Below are positions 34,183 to 42,916 of a stretch of 64,000 nt of DNA, piece by piece. This DNA is from UKL13-2 sp044346745 (GTDB lineage: Bacteria > Pseudomonadota > Gammaproteobacteria > Burkholderiales > Usitatibacteraceae), in assembly GCA_044346745.1 (NCBI GenBank), contig JBIIYQ010000001.1:1-64000 (forward strand), given 5' to 3'. Position 1 is the first letter of the stretch, and every line of letters starts with the position of its first letter. The notes beneath the pieces are model-generated. The model saw nothing but the letters and a program-made list of their open reading frames with translations, ran no database searches and was not told the DNA's origin. The position numbers were made by a program, and so were the translations under genes.

Positions 34183-34611
34183 TTAAATCGAGAGTTCTTT
34201 GGGTTGCTGCGCCGCGTGCGGGTGGGAATTGCCAGCATAGATCTTGAGTTTCTTGATCATCGCATAGCCAAGCGGGCCTTTTGGCAACATACCTTTCACG
34301 GCCTTTTCGAGGATACGCTCAGGATGTTTTTGTTGCAGCTTGTTGAAATTTGTTTCGTAGATGCCACCTGGATAGCCAGTGTGACGGTAGTATGTTTTAT
34401 CTTCTGCTTTATTGCCTGTGACGCGCAGTTTTTCAATGTTGGTCACAACAATGAAATCACCCGTGTCAACGTGTGGCGTGTATTCGGGCTTATGTTTGCC
34501 ACGCAAACGACTCGCGACTTCTGCGGCCAACCGGCCCAGTACTTTGTCAGTCGCATCAACGTGAAACCAACCGTGCACAACTTCATGCGGTTTGGCGGAA
34601 AAGGTCTTCAT
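34183..34611 (-). CDS. rplM: Large-subunit ribosomal protein uL13
   Basis: The 142-residue protein has L13 motifs (WFHVDATDKVLGRLAAEVAS; YRHTGYPGGI; KGMLPKGPLGYAM). It is the first gene of the rplM-rpsI operon. In bacteria L13 also represses its own mRNA. The 215 bases upstream, shared with the divergent OsmC gene, hold the promoters; no clear motif was assigned. Confidence 0.98.
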   Translation of the reverse strand: MKTFSAKPHEVVHGWFHVDATDKVLGRLAAEVASRLRGKHKPEYTPHVDTGDFIVVTNIEKLRVTGNKAEDKTYYRHTGYPGGIYETNFNKLQQKHPERILEKAVKGMLPKGPLGYAMIKKLKIYAGNSHPHAAQQPKELSI

Positions 34612-34826
34612 AATGAGCTCGCTTAATTATTCGGTTTCTGCTTTGTCCACTCGTCGCGGTCGCGGTTCCGTCGCGATCTCACTAACTTGCGGACTCGTTA
34701 TTTGCGCGGGTAACTTGCGCACGGGGGCAAACGATCAGCGAAGCATGAAATTCTAATGTATTCAATGGCATGCCGTCAACCCAAATCAAGCTGAGTTAGC
34801 GCTGACGGCAACTTAAGAGGTTCGAC

Positions 34827-35246
34827 ATGAAAACTCGCCTTCGCTGGAAACAGAACGTCGCTTTTGAAGCGGAAACGGATTCCGGCCATAAATTGATGAT
34901 GGACGGCTCGCCTGACGTAGGGGGCCAAAACCTTTGGCCAAGGCCAATGGAGACGGTGCTGGCTGGCACCGGCGCTTGCAGCGCCATCGACGTCATTCTC
35001 ATTCTGAAAAAAGCTAGGCAACAGGTCACGGACTGCTACGTAGACGTAGAAGCCGAGCGGGCAACAACAGATCCGAAAGTGTTTACTCGCATACACTTCC
35101 ATTTTGTGGTCACTGGCAAGGGCCTAGACTCTGCAAAGGTGGCGCGCGCTATCTCATTATCAGCCGATGTTTACTGTTCGGCCTCCGCGATGTTGGCCAA
35201 GACCGCAAACATCACCCACGATTTCGAACTCATCGAGGCGCAATGA
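34827..35246 (+). CDS. OsmC/Ohr-family protein (YhfA-like)
   Basis: The 139-residue OsmC-fold protein has both conserved cysteines, in GTGACSAIDV (about Cys51) and DVYCSASAM (about Cys115). They form the redox centre that reduces organic hydroperoxides in this family. The overall sequence fits the YhfA branch, whose role is less clear. It is divergent from rplM and convergent with coq7. A six-base hairpin (gaaagg/cctttc) begins right at the stop codon. Confidence 0.88.
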   Translation: MKTRLRWKQNVAFEAETDSGHKLMMDGSPDVGGQNLWPRPMETVLAGTGACSAIDVILILKKARQQVTDCYVDVEAERATTDPKVFTRIHFHFVVTGKGLDSAKVARAISLSADVYCSASAMLAKTANITHDFELIEAQ

Positions 35247-35282
35247 GAAAGGAACGCCTTTCGTCCTTCTCCTACACCCGTT

Positions 35283-35915
35283 CTATACCCAGTATGTAGT
35301 GGTGGTCATCAGGCGCGATGTCGCGCGCATGGCAGCTTTGATCGGCAACGGTAACGGCACCGCACCGGCGGCCTCCCCGCTGTTTCCATGTTCAATTTCA
35401 TCAAGCCGCATACGCTCGACAATTGCCCTCGTGCGGTGGTCGGTTGCCGGCAGCGCCGAGAGGTGCCGGTCCAAATGCGCCTCAACCTGACGCTCGGTCT
35501 CCACCAAGAAACCCATGCTCCACTTATCACCGGCGAGCCCTGACGCCACGCCCATTGTCCAAGCACCAACATAAAAAAGTGGACTCAAGACGCTGGTTTT
35601 TCCACCAAGTTCGGACACTCGGCTTGCGCACCATGCGAGATGGTCGCGCTCTTCCCGCGCCGCATGTTCAAGTATCCCGCGTGTTTTTGAATCGCGGGCG
35701 ACGGCCAACTGGCCTTGATAGAGCGCTTGGGCGCAAACTTCGCCCACGTGATTGATACGCATGAGACGCATGCTCTCCGTGACCTCCGCGGCCGCCATCG
35801 GTACGGCCCCTGGCGCTACCAAACCGACGGGCAAAGGTCGCGACGCAACGGGTTTGGCAAAAACGCTGCGCAAGCCAGCATCCAACTCACAGATCAGACT
35901 GTCGATTAGGTTCAT
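35283..35915 (-). CDS. coq7: 2-polyprenyl-3-methyl-6-methoxy-1,4-benzoquinone monooxygenase Coq7
   Basis: The 210-residue di-iron carboxylate protein shows metal-binding motifs RINHVGEVCAQALYQGQ and HAAREERDHLAWC, with a matching C-terminal pair ending in EIEHG. It catalyses the C6 hydroxylation in ubiquinone synthesis, the step done by the flavoprotein UbiF in E. coli. Two COQ6-family flavin hydroxylases lie elsewhere in the window, so the two systems divide the ring hydroxylations. Confidence 0.94.
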   Translation of the reverse strand: MNLIDSLICELDAGLRSVFAKPVASRPLPVGLVAPGAVPMAAAEVTESMRLMRINHVGEVCAQALYQGQLAVARDSKTRGILEHAAREERDHLAWCASRVSELGGKTSVLSPLFYVGAWTMGVASGLAGDKWSMGFLVETERQVEAHLDRHLSALPATDHRTRAIVERMRLDEIEHGNSGEAAGAVPLPLPIKAAMRATSRLMTTTTYWV

Positions 35916-35930
35916 AAAAACATTCTACAA

Positions 35931-35957
35931 AACAAAACGGGCACCCGAAGGTGCCCG
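35931..35957 (-). terminator. Rho-independent terminator after the porin gene
   Basis: Read on the minus strand, GGGCACC, loop TTCG, GGTGCCC are followed by TTTTGTTTTG. It lies about 40 bases past the porin stop. Confidence 0.85.
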
Positions 35958-35996
35958 CTGAACAACATTTCGCGATAATCCGCGATTTGGTGTGAT

Positions 35997-37085
35997 TTAG
36001 AACGTGTGACGCATACCAATCGAGAAGCCGCGTGGATCTTGATCGGCAGCGATTGCTAGGTTGTTGGCACCGAAGTTGCCCAAGCCCGCAACGTTGTTCT
36101 TGGTCTGCGTGTAAATAGCGATCAACGAGGTGCGACGTGAGAAGTTGTAGAAATAACCCACTGAGTTCACCTTGGTATCCGGCTCGGTCACCGCGGTCGT
36201 CGGCGTTGCACGGGTTGCACCGTCCTTCGAGCGTTGGGTCTGGAACACAAACTGATTTTTGCCAGCCGTGTAGATCAGGTTAAACATTTGTGCTTTTTGG
36301 TCAGACGTACGGGTCGTACCGCCGCCGTTCTTCTTGAACTTCTGCAACAATCCACCAACGCGCACTGGGCCGAATGTTACGTGACCGCCCAACGAAACAC
36401 CTGTTTCGTCAGCGCCGGCTACGTTAGCAACTGCGCCCGTGTAGTTCTTGAAGATGTCCTTATGCTTTTCCCATGCGGTCGACACATAGATCGGGCCCTG
36501 GGCGTACACAGCATTGAAAGACGTCACAACTGGATTAACGGTCGCGGTCTTGCCTTCGTTAGCCGTGTAGCTGGCGCGGAAAGTCAAACCGGAGAAATTT
36601 GGCGACCAGTACTGAACAACGTTTTGTTCACGACGGTCGAAGTTGCCACGATCACTCATTGCCGAGGTGAAACCGGCAATTGTGGTCGTGCCGAACGGAT
36701 CAATTGAGGCGTTGGCAAGTTTGAATGGGGTATCCCAACGACCGAGCAATACACTACCAAAACCGCCCTGCAACCCGACACCACTGTTGCGGGTGCCGAA
36801 GTTTGACAAATCGTTTTGGTCAGGACGGAACTCAGTTTCCGCTTGGAAGAAGGCTTTCAAACCGCCGCCCAAGTCTTCCGTACCACGGAAACCAATCAAC
36901 GAAGCACCGTTGTTGTTCACGCGGTTACGGCTGCTAACCGGCGCTGCTGTACCACCGTCGGCCTTGACGTTTTCAAACGCCACCCAGATGCGGCCGTAAA
37001 GTGTGACCGGATTGGCGGTCTGCGCCATTGCAGCCGGAGCCAATGTGGCGCCAGCAACTGCAAGAGCGATTAATTTTTTGTTCAT
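35997..37085 (-). CDS. Gram-negative porin (betaproteobacterial trimeric type)
   Basis: The 362-residue porin has a signal peptide (MNKKLIALAVAGATLAPAAMAQ), the first strand NPVTLYGRIWVAFENVKAD and the family loops (RNSGVGLQGGFGSVLLGRWDTPFK). It ends in the outer-membrane signature GFSIGMRHTF. It forms a general diffusion channel. AAGGAG lies eight bases before ATG; a TTG just upstream is ignored. It is transcribed alone, with its own terminator. Confidence 0.95.
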   Translation of the reverse strand: MNKKLIALAVAGATLAPAAMAQTANPVTLYGRIWVAFENVKADGGTAAPVSSRNRVNNNGASLIGFRGTEDLGGGLKAFFQAETEFRPDQNDLSNFGTRNSGVGLQGGFGSVLLGRWDTPFKLANASIDPFGTTTIAGFTSAMSDRGNFDRREQNVVQYWSPNFSGLTFRASYTANEGKTATVNPVVTSFNAVYAQGPIYVSTAWEKHKDIFKNYTGAVANVAGADETGVSLGGHVTFGPVRVGGLLQKFKKNGGGTTRTSDQKAQMFNLIYTAGKNQFVFQTQRSKDGATRATPTTAVTEPDTKVNSVGYFYNFSRRTSLIAIYTQTKNNVAGLGNFGANNLAIAADQDPRGFSIGMRHTF

Positions 37086-37088
37086 CAA

Positions 37089-37405
37089 AAATCTCCTTTG
37101 GGTTTAACGATGAGGCTGTTAGATTTCTACTTAACGCTTGTAATGCAAACCTCTAGGCTGGAGCCGTCACCGACCGCAACGTTGCGTTTCCAACATTGTG
37201 TCTTCGGTCGACGCGACTTCTCCGCATGAATTCTTTCGAGAAGCTCCCCGTAGTTTGCCAAAAGCGGCAGGTTCTCTCAAGCTCACCCTATGAAAAACCC
37301 ACTGCCACCCATCGCATGTTGCGCCAATACAACATGCGATCCAAGCCCGTAGGTTGGGTCATCATCTTGTCATGTCAGCCCAAAATGTGTGTGCAATGGG
37401 GCCAG
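37089..37405. other. Intergenic gap between trpC and porin; contains a hairpin
   Basis: No gene is seen in these 317 bases. They include the porin promoter region and a perfect 11-base inverted repeat, atcgcatgttg at 37311-37321 and caacatgcgat at 37330-37340, with an 8-base loop. On the minus strand a GTTTTTC follows the hairpin after some 17 bases, so it may be a weak terminator for trpC or a regulatory site. Confidence 0.5.
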
Positions 37406-38203
37406 TTAGTTGGGGAAAAGGGACTCAAAGGCGGCGCCGGGGTCCTCCTCGCGCATCAAAGCACCACCGACCAAAAACGTATTGATGTTATTTTTTCTCA
37501 TGGAATCAACAGCTTGACGGGTCTCAACACCGCTTTCCGTGATCAGAATGCGCGTTTTGGGAACGAGCGGCGCAAGATTGGTGGTCGTTTCGAGATCAGT
37601 CTTGAAACGGGTTAAGTCCCGATTATTGATGCCGATCAGGGGTGTTCTGAGCAAAAGAGCTTGCTGTAGTTGCGCCGCGGTGTGTGACTCGGCCAACACG
37701 TCCAGTCCGAGATCGGTCGCGATATCTTCGAGCCGCAGAAATTCGCTGATTGGCAGTGCGTCCATGATGAACAACACCGCGTCAGCGCCCATCGTACGGG
37801 CTTCGTAAACCTGATAGGCGTCGACGATAAAGTCTTTACGCAACACGGGAATCGTACAGGCCACACGAGCGGCGACGAGGTCAGCCGCACTCCCGCCAAA
37901 ATAATCTTGATCGGTCAGCACCGACAAACATGCCGCGCCATGCGCTTCGTAACTCGCGGCAAACCGCGCGGGATCAAAATCACCGTCGCGCCGAAACTGC
38001 CCTGCCGATGGGCTCTTTTTCTTAATCTCCGCAATCACCGCCGCTTTGCCGACTGCATGTTTTGCCCGGAGTGCACCAACAAAATCGCGTGTTGGCGGCA
38101 GATCAACGATACGCGCTTGAAGAGCCGCGATCGAATCCTGGCGCGCTGCCGCATCCACCTCGCGGCGTTTTGTCCGAAGAATTTCTTCGAGGATGTTGCT
38201 CAT
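37406..38203 (-). CDS. trpC: Indole-3-glycerol phosphate synthase
   Basis: The 265-residue TIM-barrel enzyme has the motifs IAEIKKKSPSAG, LTDQDYFGGS, VLRKDFIVDAYQVYEA and GINNRDLTRFKTDLE. It closes the ring of carboxyphenylaminodeoxyribulose phosphate in tryptophan synthesis. It starts five bases after the trpD stop. It is monofunctional, with no TrpF domain. It is the last gene of the trpGDC block now separated from trpE. Confidence 0.97.
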   Translation of the reverse strand: MSNILEEILRTKRREVDAAARQDSIAALQARIVDLPPTRDFVGALRAKHAVGKAAVIAEIKKKSPSAGQFRRDGDFDPARFAASYEAHGAACLSVLTDQDYFGGSAADLVAARVACTIPVLRKDFIVDAYQVYEARTMGADAVLFIMDALPISEFLRLEDIATDLGLDVLAESHTAAQLQQALLLRTPLIGINNRDLTRFKTDLETTTNLAPLVPKTRILITESGVETRQAVDSMRKNNINTFLVGGALMREEDPGAAFESLFPN

Positions 38204-38208
38204 CTTGT

Positions 38209-39243
38209 TTACAACTCTGGTGCCAGCGCCGTGGTGAAACCCACCAGCTCATCAAGCTTCTTTCTCGCCAAGCCCGTTTCAATCATTTCACGTGCACGTG
38301 AAACGCCACCCCACAGATCATTCGTGATACCCGCGACGTAGATTGCCGCACCGGCATTCAGCATTACGATATCCTTGGCCGGTCCCGCCTTGTTGTTGAG
38401 AACGTCGAGCAACATTGACTTAGAGGCGTCTGCATCAACAGCCCGAATCGGCTCTAGTGGTCCTATGTCCAAACCGAACTGTTTTGGCTCGATCGTAAAT
38501 TCGGTCACAAAACCATGTTTGAGCTCTGCTACCTGCGTTTTACCCGACAGGGTGATTTCGTCCAATCCGTCTTCGCCGTGCACCACCATGACATGTTTGG
38601 AGCCCAGTTGCTTCAACACACGGGCTTGAATGCCAACCAGGTCAGTGTGAAAAACGCCCATCACTTGGTTGGGCGCGCCCGCGGGATTGGTCAGCGGCCC
38701 CAAGATATTGAGGATGGTACGCATCCCCAGTTCTTTACGCACTGGTGCCGCGTATTTCATCGCCGGGTGATGGCTGGGCGCAAACATAAAGCCGATACCG
38801 ACCTTTTCAATCGCCTCGGCAACCTGTGCGGGTGTCAAAGTCAGATTCACTCCAAGCGCCTCCAGCACATCGGCACTTCCTGACTTAGACGATACCGATC
38901 GACCGCCGTGTTTCGCAACTTTAGCGCCCGCAGCCGCGGCTACAAATGCCGCGGTGGTGGAGATATTGAAGGTATGCGCTTTGTCGCCCCCAGTTCCACA
39001 AGTGTCAACCAGATGGGTGGTATCACTCACTGCAACCTTTGTCGCAAATTCGCGCATTACCTGTGCTGCGGCGGCGATCTCCGACACTGACTCCGACTTC
39101 ACATGCAGCCCCATCAATATGGCCGACAACTGAACAGGGGTGACCTTGCCTTCCATCACTTGGCGAAACAGATCAACCATCTCATCAAAAAAAATCTCAC
39201 GTTTATCGGAGAGTCGGTTAATGGCTTCTTGCGGTGTAAACAT
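38209..39243 (-). CDS. trpD: Anthranilate phosphoribosyltransferase
   Basis: The 344-residue enzyme has the PRPP-binding motifs DTCGTGGDKAHTFNIST, KHGGRSVSSKSGSADVLEALG and GPLTNPAG. It attaches phosphoribose to anthranilate. It follows trpG by 22 bases and is probably cotranscribed with it. Confidence 0.97.
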   Translation of the reverse strand: MFTPQEAINRLSDKREIFFDEMVDLFRQVMEGKVTPVQLSAILMGLHVKSESVSEIAAAAQVMREFATKVAVSDTTHLVDTCGTGGDKAHTFNISTTAAFVAAAAGAKVAKHGGRSVSSKSGSADVLEALGVNLTLTPAQVAEAIEKVGIGFMFAPSHHPAMKYAAPVRKELGMRTILNILGPLTNPAGAPNQVMGVFHTDLVGIQARVLKQLGSKHVMVVHGEDGLDEITLSGKTQVAELKHGFVTEFTIEPKQFGLDIGPLEPIRAVDADASKSMLLDVLNNKAGPAKDIVMLNAGAAIYVAGITNDLWGGVSRAREMIETGLARKKLDELVGFTTALAPEL

Positions 39244-39265
39244 GGATTACCTTCGACTTGTTGGC

Positions 39266-39832
39266 CTAATAGGCGTTCAAAAAGTTGCGGAGCAGACTGT
39301 GCCCGTGTTCGGTCATGATCGATTCAGGGTGGAATTGCACGCCCTCAATCGGCAAAGACTTGTGGCGCACTCCCATGATTTCGCCGTCATCCGTCCAAGC
39401 GGTGATTTCGAGGCAATCTGGACATGATTCGCGCTCAATCACCAGCGAGTGATAACGCGTCGCTCTGAACGGCGACGGCAACTCGGCAAACACCCCCTGA
39501 CCGGTATGGCTGACTTGCGAGGTCTTGCCGTGCATCAACGTCTTGGCGTGAATGATTTGTCCACCAAAGGCTTGCCCGATGGCCTGATGGCCCAAACAAA
39601 CACCGAGCAGCGGAATTTTTCCCGCGAATTTCTCGATTGCAGCAACCGATATGCCGGCTTCACTCGGCGAACACGGTCCTGGTGAAATCACGATCTTGGT
39701 CGGCGCCAGCTTCTCGATTTCGCCGAGTGTGACTTCATCGTTGCGTCTCACAACGACTTCCTCACCCAACTCGCCAAAATACTGCACGAGGTTGAAGGTG
39801 AATGAATCATAGTTATCGATCATTAGCAGCAT
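39266..39832 (-). CDS. trpG: Anthranilate synthase component II (glutamine amidotransferase)
   Basis: The 188-residue class I amidotransferase has the nucleophile in LLGVCLGHQAIGQAFGG (Cys79) and His/Glu in VQFHPESIM. It feeds ammonia to TrpE. The first eight codons coincide with the integration repeat of the adjacent element. The coding sequence is intact, but codon 3 is CTA where the host-side remnant at 49633-49635 has CTC, a synonymous change. The native Shine-Dalgarno sequence stayed behind at the other end of the element. Here only a weak AAGG lies before ATG, so expression now depends on element DNA. Confidence 0.96.
   Translation of the reverse strand: MLLMIDNYDSFTFNLVQYFGELGEEVVVRRNDEVTLGEIEKLAPTKIVISPGPCSPSEAGISVAAIEKFAGKIPLLGVCLGHQAIGQAFGGQIIHAKTLMHGKTSQVSHTGQGVFAELPSPFRATRYHSLVIERESCPDCLEITAWTDDGEIMGVRHKSLPIEGVQFHPESIMTEHGHSLLRNFLNAY
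39810..39832. repeat. attL: left 23-bp integration repeat (trpG 5' end)
   Basis: tagttatcgatcat-t-agcagcat matches 49619-49641 in 22 of 23 positions; only the central base differs (t/g). On the minus strand it encodes M-L-L-M-I-D-N of TrpG. The position is at the exact junction of trp genes and element genes. Confidence 0.9.
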
Positions 39833-39851
39833 TTCAAACCTTAACCATTTG

Positions 39852-39880
39852 ATTTAATTTGATTATTTTTCATTATTCAA
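39852..39880 (-). promoter_or_regulatory. Candidate promoter in element end reading into trpG
   Basis: On the minus strand TTGAAT (39880-39875) and TTAAAT (39857-39852) are separated by 17 bases. This places a start about 10-15 bases before the trpG ATG. Each hexamer matches four of six sigma-70 consensus bases. The surrounding sequence is distinctly AT-rich. Confidence 0.45.
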
Positions 39881-39881
39881 T

Positions 39882-39917
39882 GCGGGTTAGTGCTTTGATA
39901 CCCGCTGAAATACCCGC
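39882..39917. repeat. Integrase arm-type repeats, left end
   Basis: GCGGGT (inverted), TTGATACCCGC and ATACCCGC followed by TTTTTT lie 50-85 bases inside the left att site. The same arrangement occurs at 49467-49504 beside the right att site, as expected for integrase arm-binding sites. The remainder of the 313-base stretch up to the NYN gene shows no gene. Confidence 0.55.
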
Positions 39918-40145
39918 TTTTTTCGTTGCTAGGCCGGTTCGATCCGGTCAAAACTAGCAGGCCGGAAGCCCGGCGAAAGAAAAATAAATATTAGGCGATT
40001 GGCTTGCGCCAGCGCCAAGAGCGGGAGAGGTTTGAAAGGTTGCTGAGACTCATGCGCAAATTATTGCACCGTTGACAGCCATCGCCAAGTGCAGCGCATT
40101 GTGCGGCAATAGAAATATTCGCGTCGTGCCTGAGAGGTGAAAGCA

Positions 40146-40787
40146 TTAGGTCGGCGGGGCGGTAGATTCACAGTCCGACAGCTCTAGCATCAAGTCTGCG
40201 TGTTCCTCTAGCGTCTCTCTCACGCCGTGCCCTAGGGTAACCAAAAACAGCTGCGCTCCTTCGCGCCTCGCAAACTTCATAACCGGGACAAAATCGCTAT
40301 CTCCAGTCACCAGAACGATTACGCTTGCGATTTTCTTTAATACCAATGATGCGACGTCAAGACCGATCCGCATATCCACCCCTTTCTGGCCAATAACTGG
40401 TTGGATATCGTCTTTAGTAATCTCAATCTTCGCCACTTTTTCGCGTAACTTGTGGCCCTTAACCTGCCATCCTCGAAACACTGTTTCACCTAACCGCGTG
40501 GCAAAGAAAGGATATTTGGTAACGGCCTGAATAAGCTTGTTGTTTCTTATCGCAACGTCGGTTACGCCAAAATTGATACGCTCCGCACAAAGCGGCATCT
40601 CCTTTGTATCAGTGAAAGGTAAGGCGTCGTAGAAGTAAATCCGGTGGAGAGATTTTGACCTGAGCGCCGGGTGCGCTTGGAGCTTTTCGGCAAACTCACG
40701 AATTTGCTCTGCCGTTGCGGGGTCCTTTGCGGTCCCTAGCTTCCGCTTAAGAAACCCACCATCGATGAGGATTGCGTAAGCGGCCAT
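40146..40787 (-). CDS. NYN-domain (LabA/DUF88-like) putative nuclease
   Basis: From MAAYAILIDGGF the protein is 213 residues with acidic PIN-like motifs: ILIDGGF (Asp near 8), IYFYDALPF (Asp near 56), KGVDMRIGLDVA (two Asp near 136-143) and VLVTGDSDFVPV (Asp near 158 and 160). These form the metal site of NYN ribonucleases. A GTG eight codons earlier is also open. It is element cargo next to the trpG junction, alone on its strand. NYN proteins occur in RNA turnover and in some defence or regulatory systems; the role here is unknown. Confidence 0.82.
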   Translation of the reverse strand: MAAYAILIDGGFLKRKLGTAKDPATAEQIREFAEKLQAHPALRSKSLHRIYFYDALPFTDTKEMPLCAERINFGVTDVAIRNNKLIQAVTKYPFFATRLGETVFRGWQVKGHKLREKVAKIEITKDDIQPVIGQKGVDMRIGLDVASLVLKKIASVIVLVTGDSDFVPVMKFARREGAQLFLVTLGHGVRETLEEHADLMLELSDCESTAPPT

Positions 40788-41325
40788 AAAGTGAGAATGG
40801 CCACCAAACACGCGGGGCTCTTAACCCACTTGGATCGTGCGCGAATGGCGGCCGTTTTTTATTAGGCGCGAAGTGTAACTCAATCTGAATAGCAATGCTA
40901 TTGAAGTTTTAACCGCGTAAATTTTTTGCAGGTGTTATGCGGCGATCCCTTGAAAAAATTTCTAACAGGTTCTTGGCATGCTACCAATGTTACGTTGGGT
41001 CGCTCAGCCCCAATTCAAATTGAAGAGCCGTAAACCCGGTCTATTTGGCCTGCATGCAACTTAGGTTAGGTCACTGAAATTAATAAGGAATTTCCATAAA
41101 AACTGCAAATTACAAAATTCCCGTTTTCCTCATAGCTTTACCTTTCTCCGGATTTCGAAAAAAGCACGAAAAGGGGGATGCATAACGGCCGCTTGCTTGC
41201 TATCGTACAAAGCGCTAAAGCTAGGGTAGCGCAGTATGCGACCACTTGCATCGACCATTACCCAGTCCAGAGAACGCCTTCGCCAATGGCGTACTTGGCA
41301 CGAATTCGGGCAGAGAGGCACTAAG
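40788..41325. other. Non-coding stretch in element, divergent promoter region
   Basis: No convincing gene lies in these 538 bases between divergent element genes. They are AT-rich in places and contain a small inverted repeat (aatagc-aat-gctatt at 40888-40902) that could be an operator. They probably hold the promoters of the NYN gene and the tail-anchored protein gene. Confidence 0.4.
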
Positions 41326-42180
41326 ATGAGAAAGCAGCTTAAGAAGGCCAGCGATACAGTTTTTCAGCAGCCAAGTGAGGGCAGCGGAAGGCCGCTAGAG
41401 TGGCGAAAGAGCCTTCAATTTGTCAATTTCGAAATGTTTAGCGCGACCGCGTCCAAAATCTACGACGTGAACGATGTTGACGGCTTTGGACAGATTCCCT
41501 TTGGCAAGGAAGCTGAAGCCAAAGCAGAACAAGGGCGAATTTTCCCGTTCGTTTCGCCGAAACCCGCGCGGAAACTAGTCGTCACCGGTCGCGCTAAGTC
41601 AAGGGATACCGTCTATACAACGAGCGGAGGCGCGTTTTCCAGCGAACCGCCGGACGGCCTGTACTCGCTGGAGCGACCCAAGGATGGCGTTGAGATCCGA
41701 TTGCAAAGTAATGGCGATTCGCCAGAATCGCACAAGTCCTTTCCAAAAGGCGTTTTCTTTGGCAATGCGCTGAGGAGTGACGCGGACGAGGGGCGAGATG
41801 AACTATGCATAAACTGCCAAATTCCTGAGTCGCAGCTTGCCGAGATTGTCGAAGCGCTTGCAGTGTCTCCCGACATTGCACTGGAAGTTGGGCTCTCCAT
41901 CGAAGCTTTTTCATTTGAGGTCGATGATTCACTGCGCGAGTGGTATCAGCCGAGAGAATTATTCATCCACAGAGTAGCATTCGCGATTGTGCGTTCAGTA
42001 GTTGTTAAGCGCGCGCCTGATAATTCAGCAGCGGAAGGGAACATTGACACTAGCGAGGTTATGCTCGCTGCGCCCGCTCAGCCGGTCACGCCGCCTTTAA
42101 GGGAAATCAACAACCCTAAAAGCAGTAATGCGGTGCTATGGGCAATAGCCGTGATTTTGCTTCTTCACTTATTTAAGTAG
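41326..42180 (+). CDS. Hypothetical tail-anchored protein
   Basis: From MRKQLKKASDTVFQQ the protein is 284 residues: a largely beta-rich soluble region, a Pro/Ser linker and a single C-terminal membrane helix (NAVLWAIAVILLLHLF). GAGAGG lies seven bases before this ATG; the frame is open 30 codons further upstream. Two cysteine-containing segments (ELCINCQIPESQ) are visible. No family is recognised. The topology, a cytoplasmic domain anchored by its tail, would suit a sensor or an effector at the membrane. It is element cargo. Confidence 0.6.
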   Translation: MRKQLKKASDTVFQQPSEGSGRPLEWRKSLQFVNFEMFSATASKIYDVNDVDGFGQIPFGKEAEAKAEQGRIFPFVSPKPARKLVVTGRAKSRDTVYTTSGGAFSSEPPDGLYSLERPKDGVEIRLQSNGDSPESHKSFPKGVFFGNALRSDADEGRDELCINCQIPESQLAEIVEALAVSPDIALEVGLSIEAFSFEVDDSLREWYQPRELFIHRVAFAIVRSVVVKRAPDNSAAEGNIDTSEVMLAAPAQPVTPPLREINNPKSSNAVLWAIAVILLLHLFK

Positions 42181-42263
42181 TTGCGCGGTTCGCAAGCGCA
42201 AGCGCCTTGCTAGCCGTTCTCAAAAGAGGCCTTGCTTCTATCGGGTTCAGGATGAGAGCTCGG

Positions 42264-42692
42264 CTAAAACCAAAACGGACTCCTAATCCAAAGCACCCAT
42301 TCCAGACCCGGTATGCCGCTGGCTATGACAAATACGTAGCAAAGCAGGGCAATCCATAGCACGGCGTTTTCAGCGACCACCCTCGGCCCGTGATATTTCT
42401 TCTCAAGGTACGCGATCAAAACTTCCAGACGCTTTCGCCTTGGGTGCTCGTTTGGCAGTGCGTTTCGCCGCTTCCGCAGTGTACGTAATGTCACCGGAAG
42501 ATTGGTAAATGCAAACACATACATTGGTAGCACCATGACGAGAGATACGATAGCTACCTTACTTGGATTGGCGAATTGCAAACAAGCGAGTGCTGTGGAA
42601 AAAGTAAAAATTCCAAATATCCAATTCAACCAATTCGAGTGACTCCTCACTTCTTCTGCATATTCTGCTTCCGTGGGGCTTATGTAATCCAT
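42264..42692 (-). CDS. Hypothetical four-helix membrane protein
   Basis: From MDYISPTEAEYAEEV the protein is 142 residues with membrane helices near 21-38, 45-63, 101-120 and 122-138. A basic cytoplasmic loop lies in the middle (LRTLRKRRNALPNEHPRRKRLEV, over 20 residues in total). GGAGG lies eight bases before the ATG, so the start is firm. No family is recognised. It is convergent with the tail-anchored gene, and membrane cargo of this size could be a toxin or immunity-type component, which is speculative. Confidence 0.65.
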   Translation of the reverse strand: MDYISPTEAEYAEEVRSHSNWLNWIFGIFTFSTALACLQFANPSKVAIVSLVMVLPMYVFAFTNLPVTLRTLRKRRNALPNEHPRRKRLEVLIAYLEKKYHGPRVVAENAVLWIALLCYVFVIASGIPGLEWVLWIRSPFWF

Positions 42693-42730
42693 AACAATTC
42701 CTCCCAATCTACGGGCGTGGATGTGCGTGT

Positions 42731-42916
42731 TTAACGCAGGCTCTTTAGCAACTTAGCGACAGATTTTAACAATCCTCTAACGCTCCCCTTATAAGCGTTC
42801 TGCGATACCTTTGCTTTTCCCTCTGGCGTTCGTGCGCCGGTGGATCGCTCCCACGGTTTCCACTTGTGAATTAGTTGCGCCTGCCGTTGCCGCTCCTCTG
42901 CTGTCCACTGTCTCAT
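42731..42916 (-). CDS. Small mobile-element protein (WTAEERQRQ... type)
   Basis: The 61-residue basic protein reads WTAEERQRQAQLIHKWKPWE then STGARTPEGKAKVSQNAYKG. This pattern recurs in hypothetical proteins of phages and integrative elements and may be a DNA- or RNA-binding motif. AAGGA precedes the ATG, and the start overlaps the preceding stop as ATGA. Confidence 0.65.
   Translation of the reverse strand: MRQWTAEERQRQAQLIHKWKPWERSTGARTPEGKAKVSQNAYKGSVRGLLKSVAKLLKSLR

Noticed and set aside
39932..39952. tRNA-like T-loop sequence GGTTCGATCC in the element end near attL
   Set aside because: The surrounding bases do not form a cloverleaf and the loop has the wrong size; the att repeat itself is trpG sequence, not a tRNA end.
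41130..41321. 63-codon minus-strand frame in the element gap
   Set aside because: It overlaps the start of the tail-anchored gene in antisense and has no ribosome site or recognisable content.
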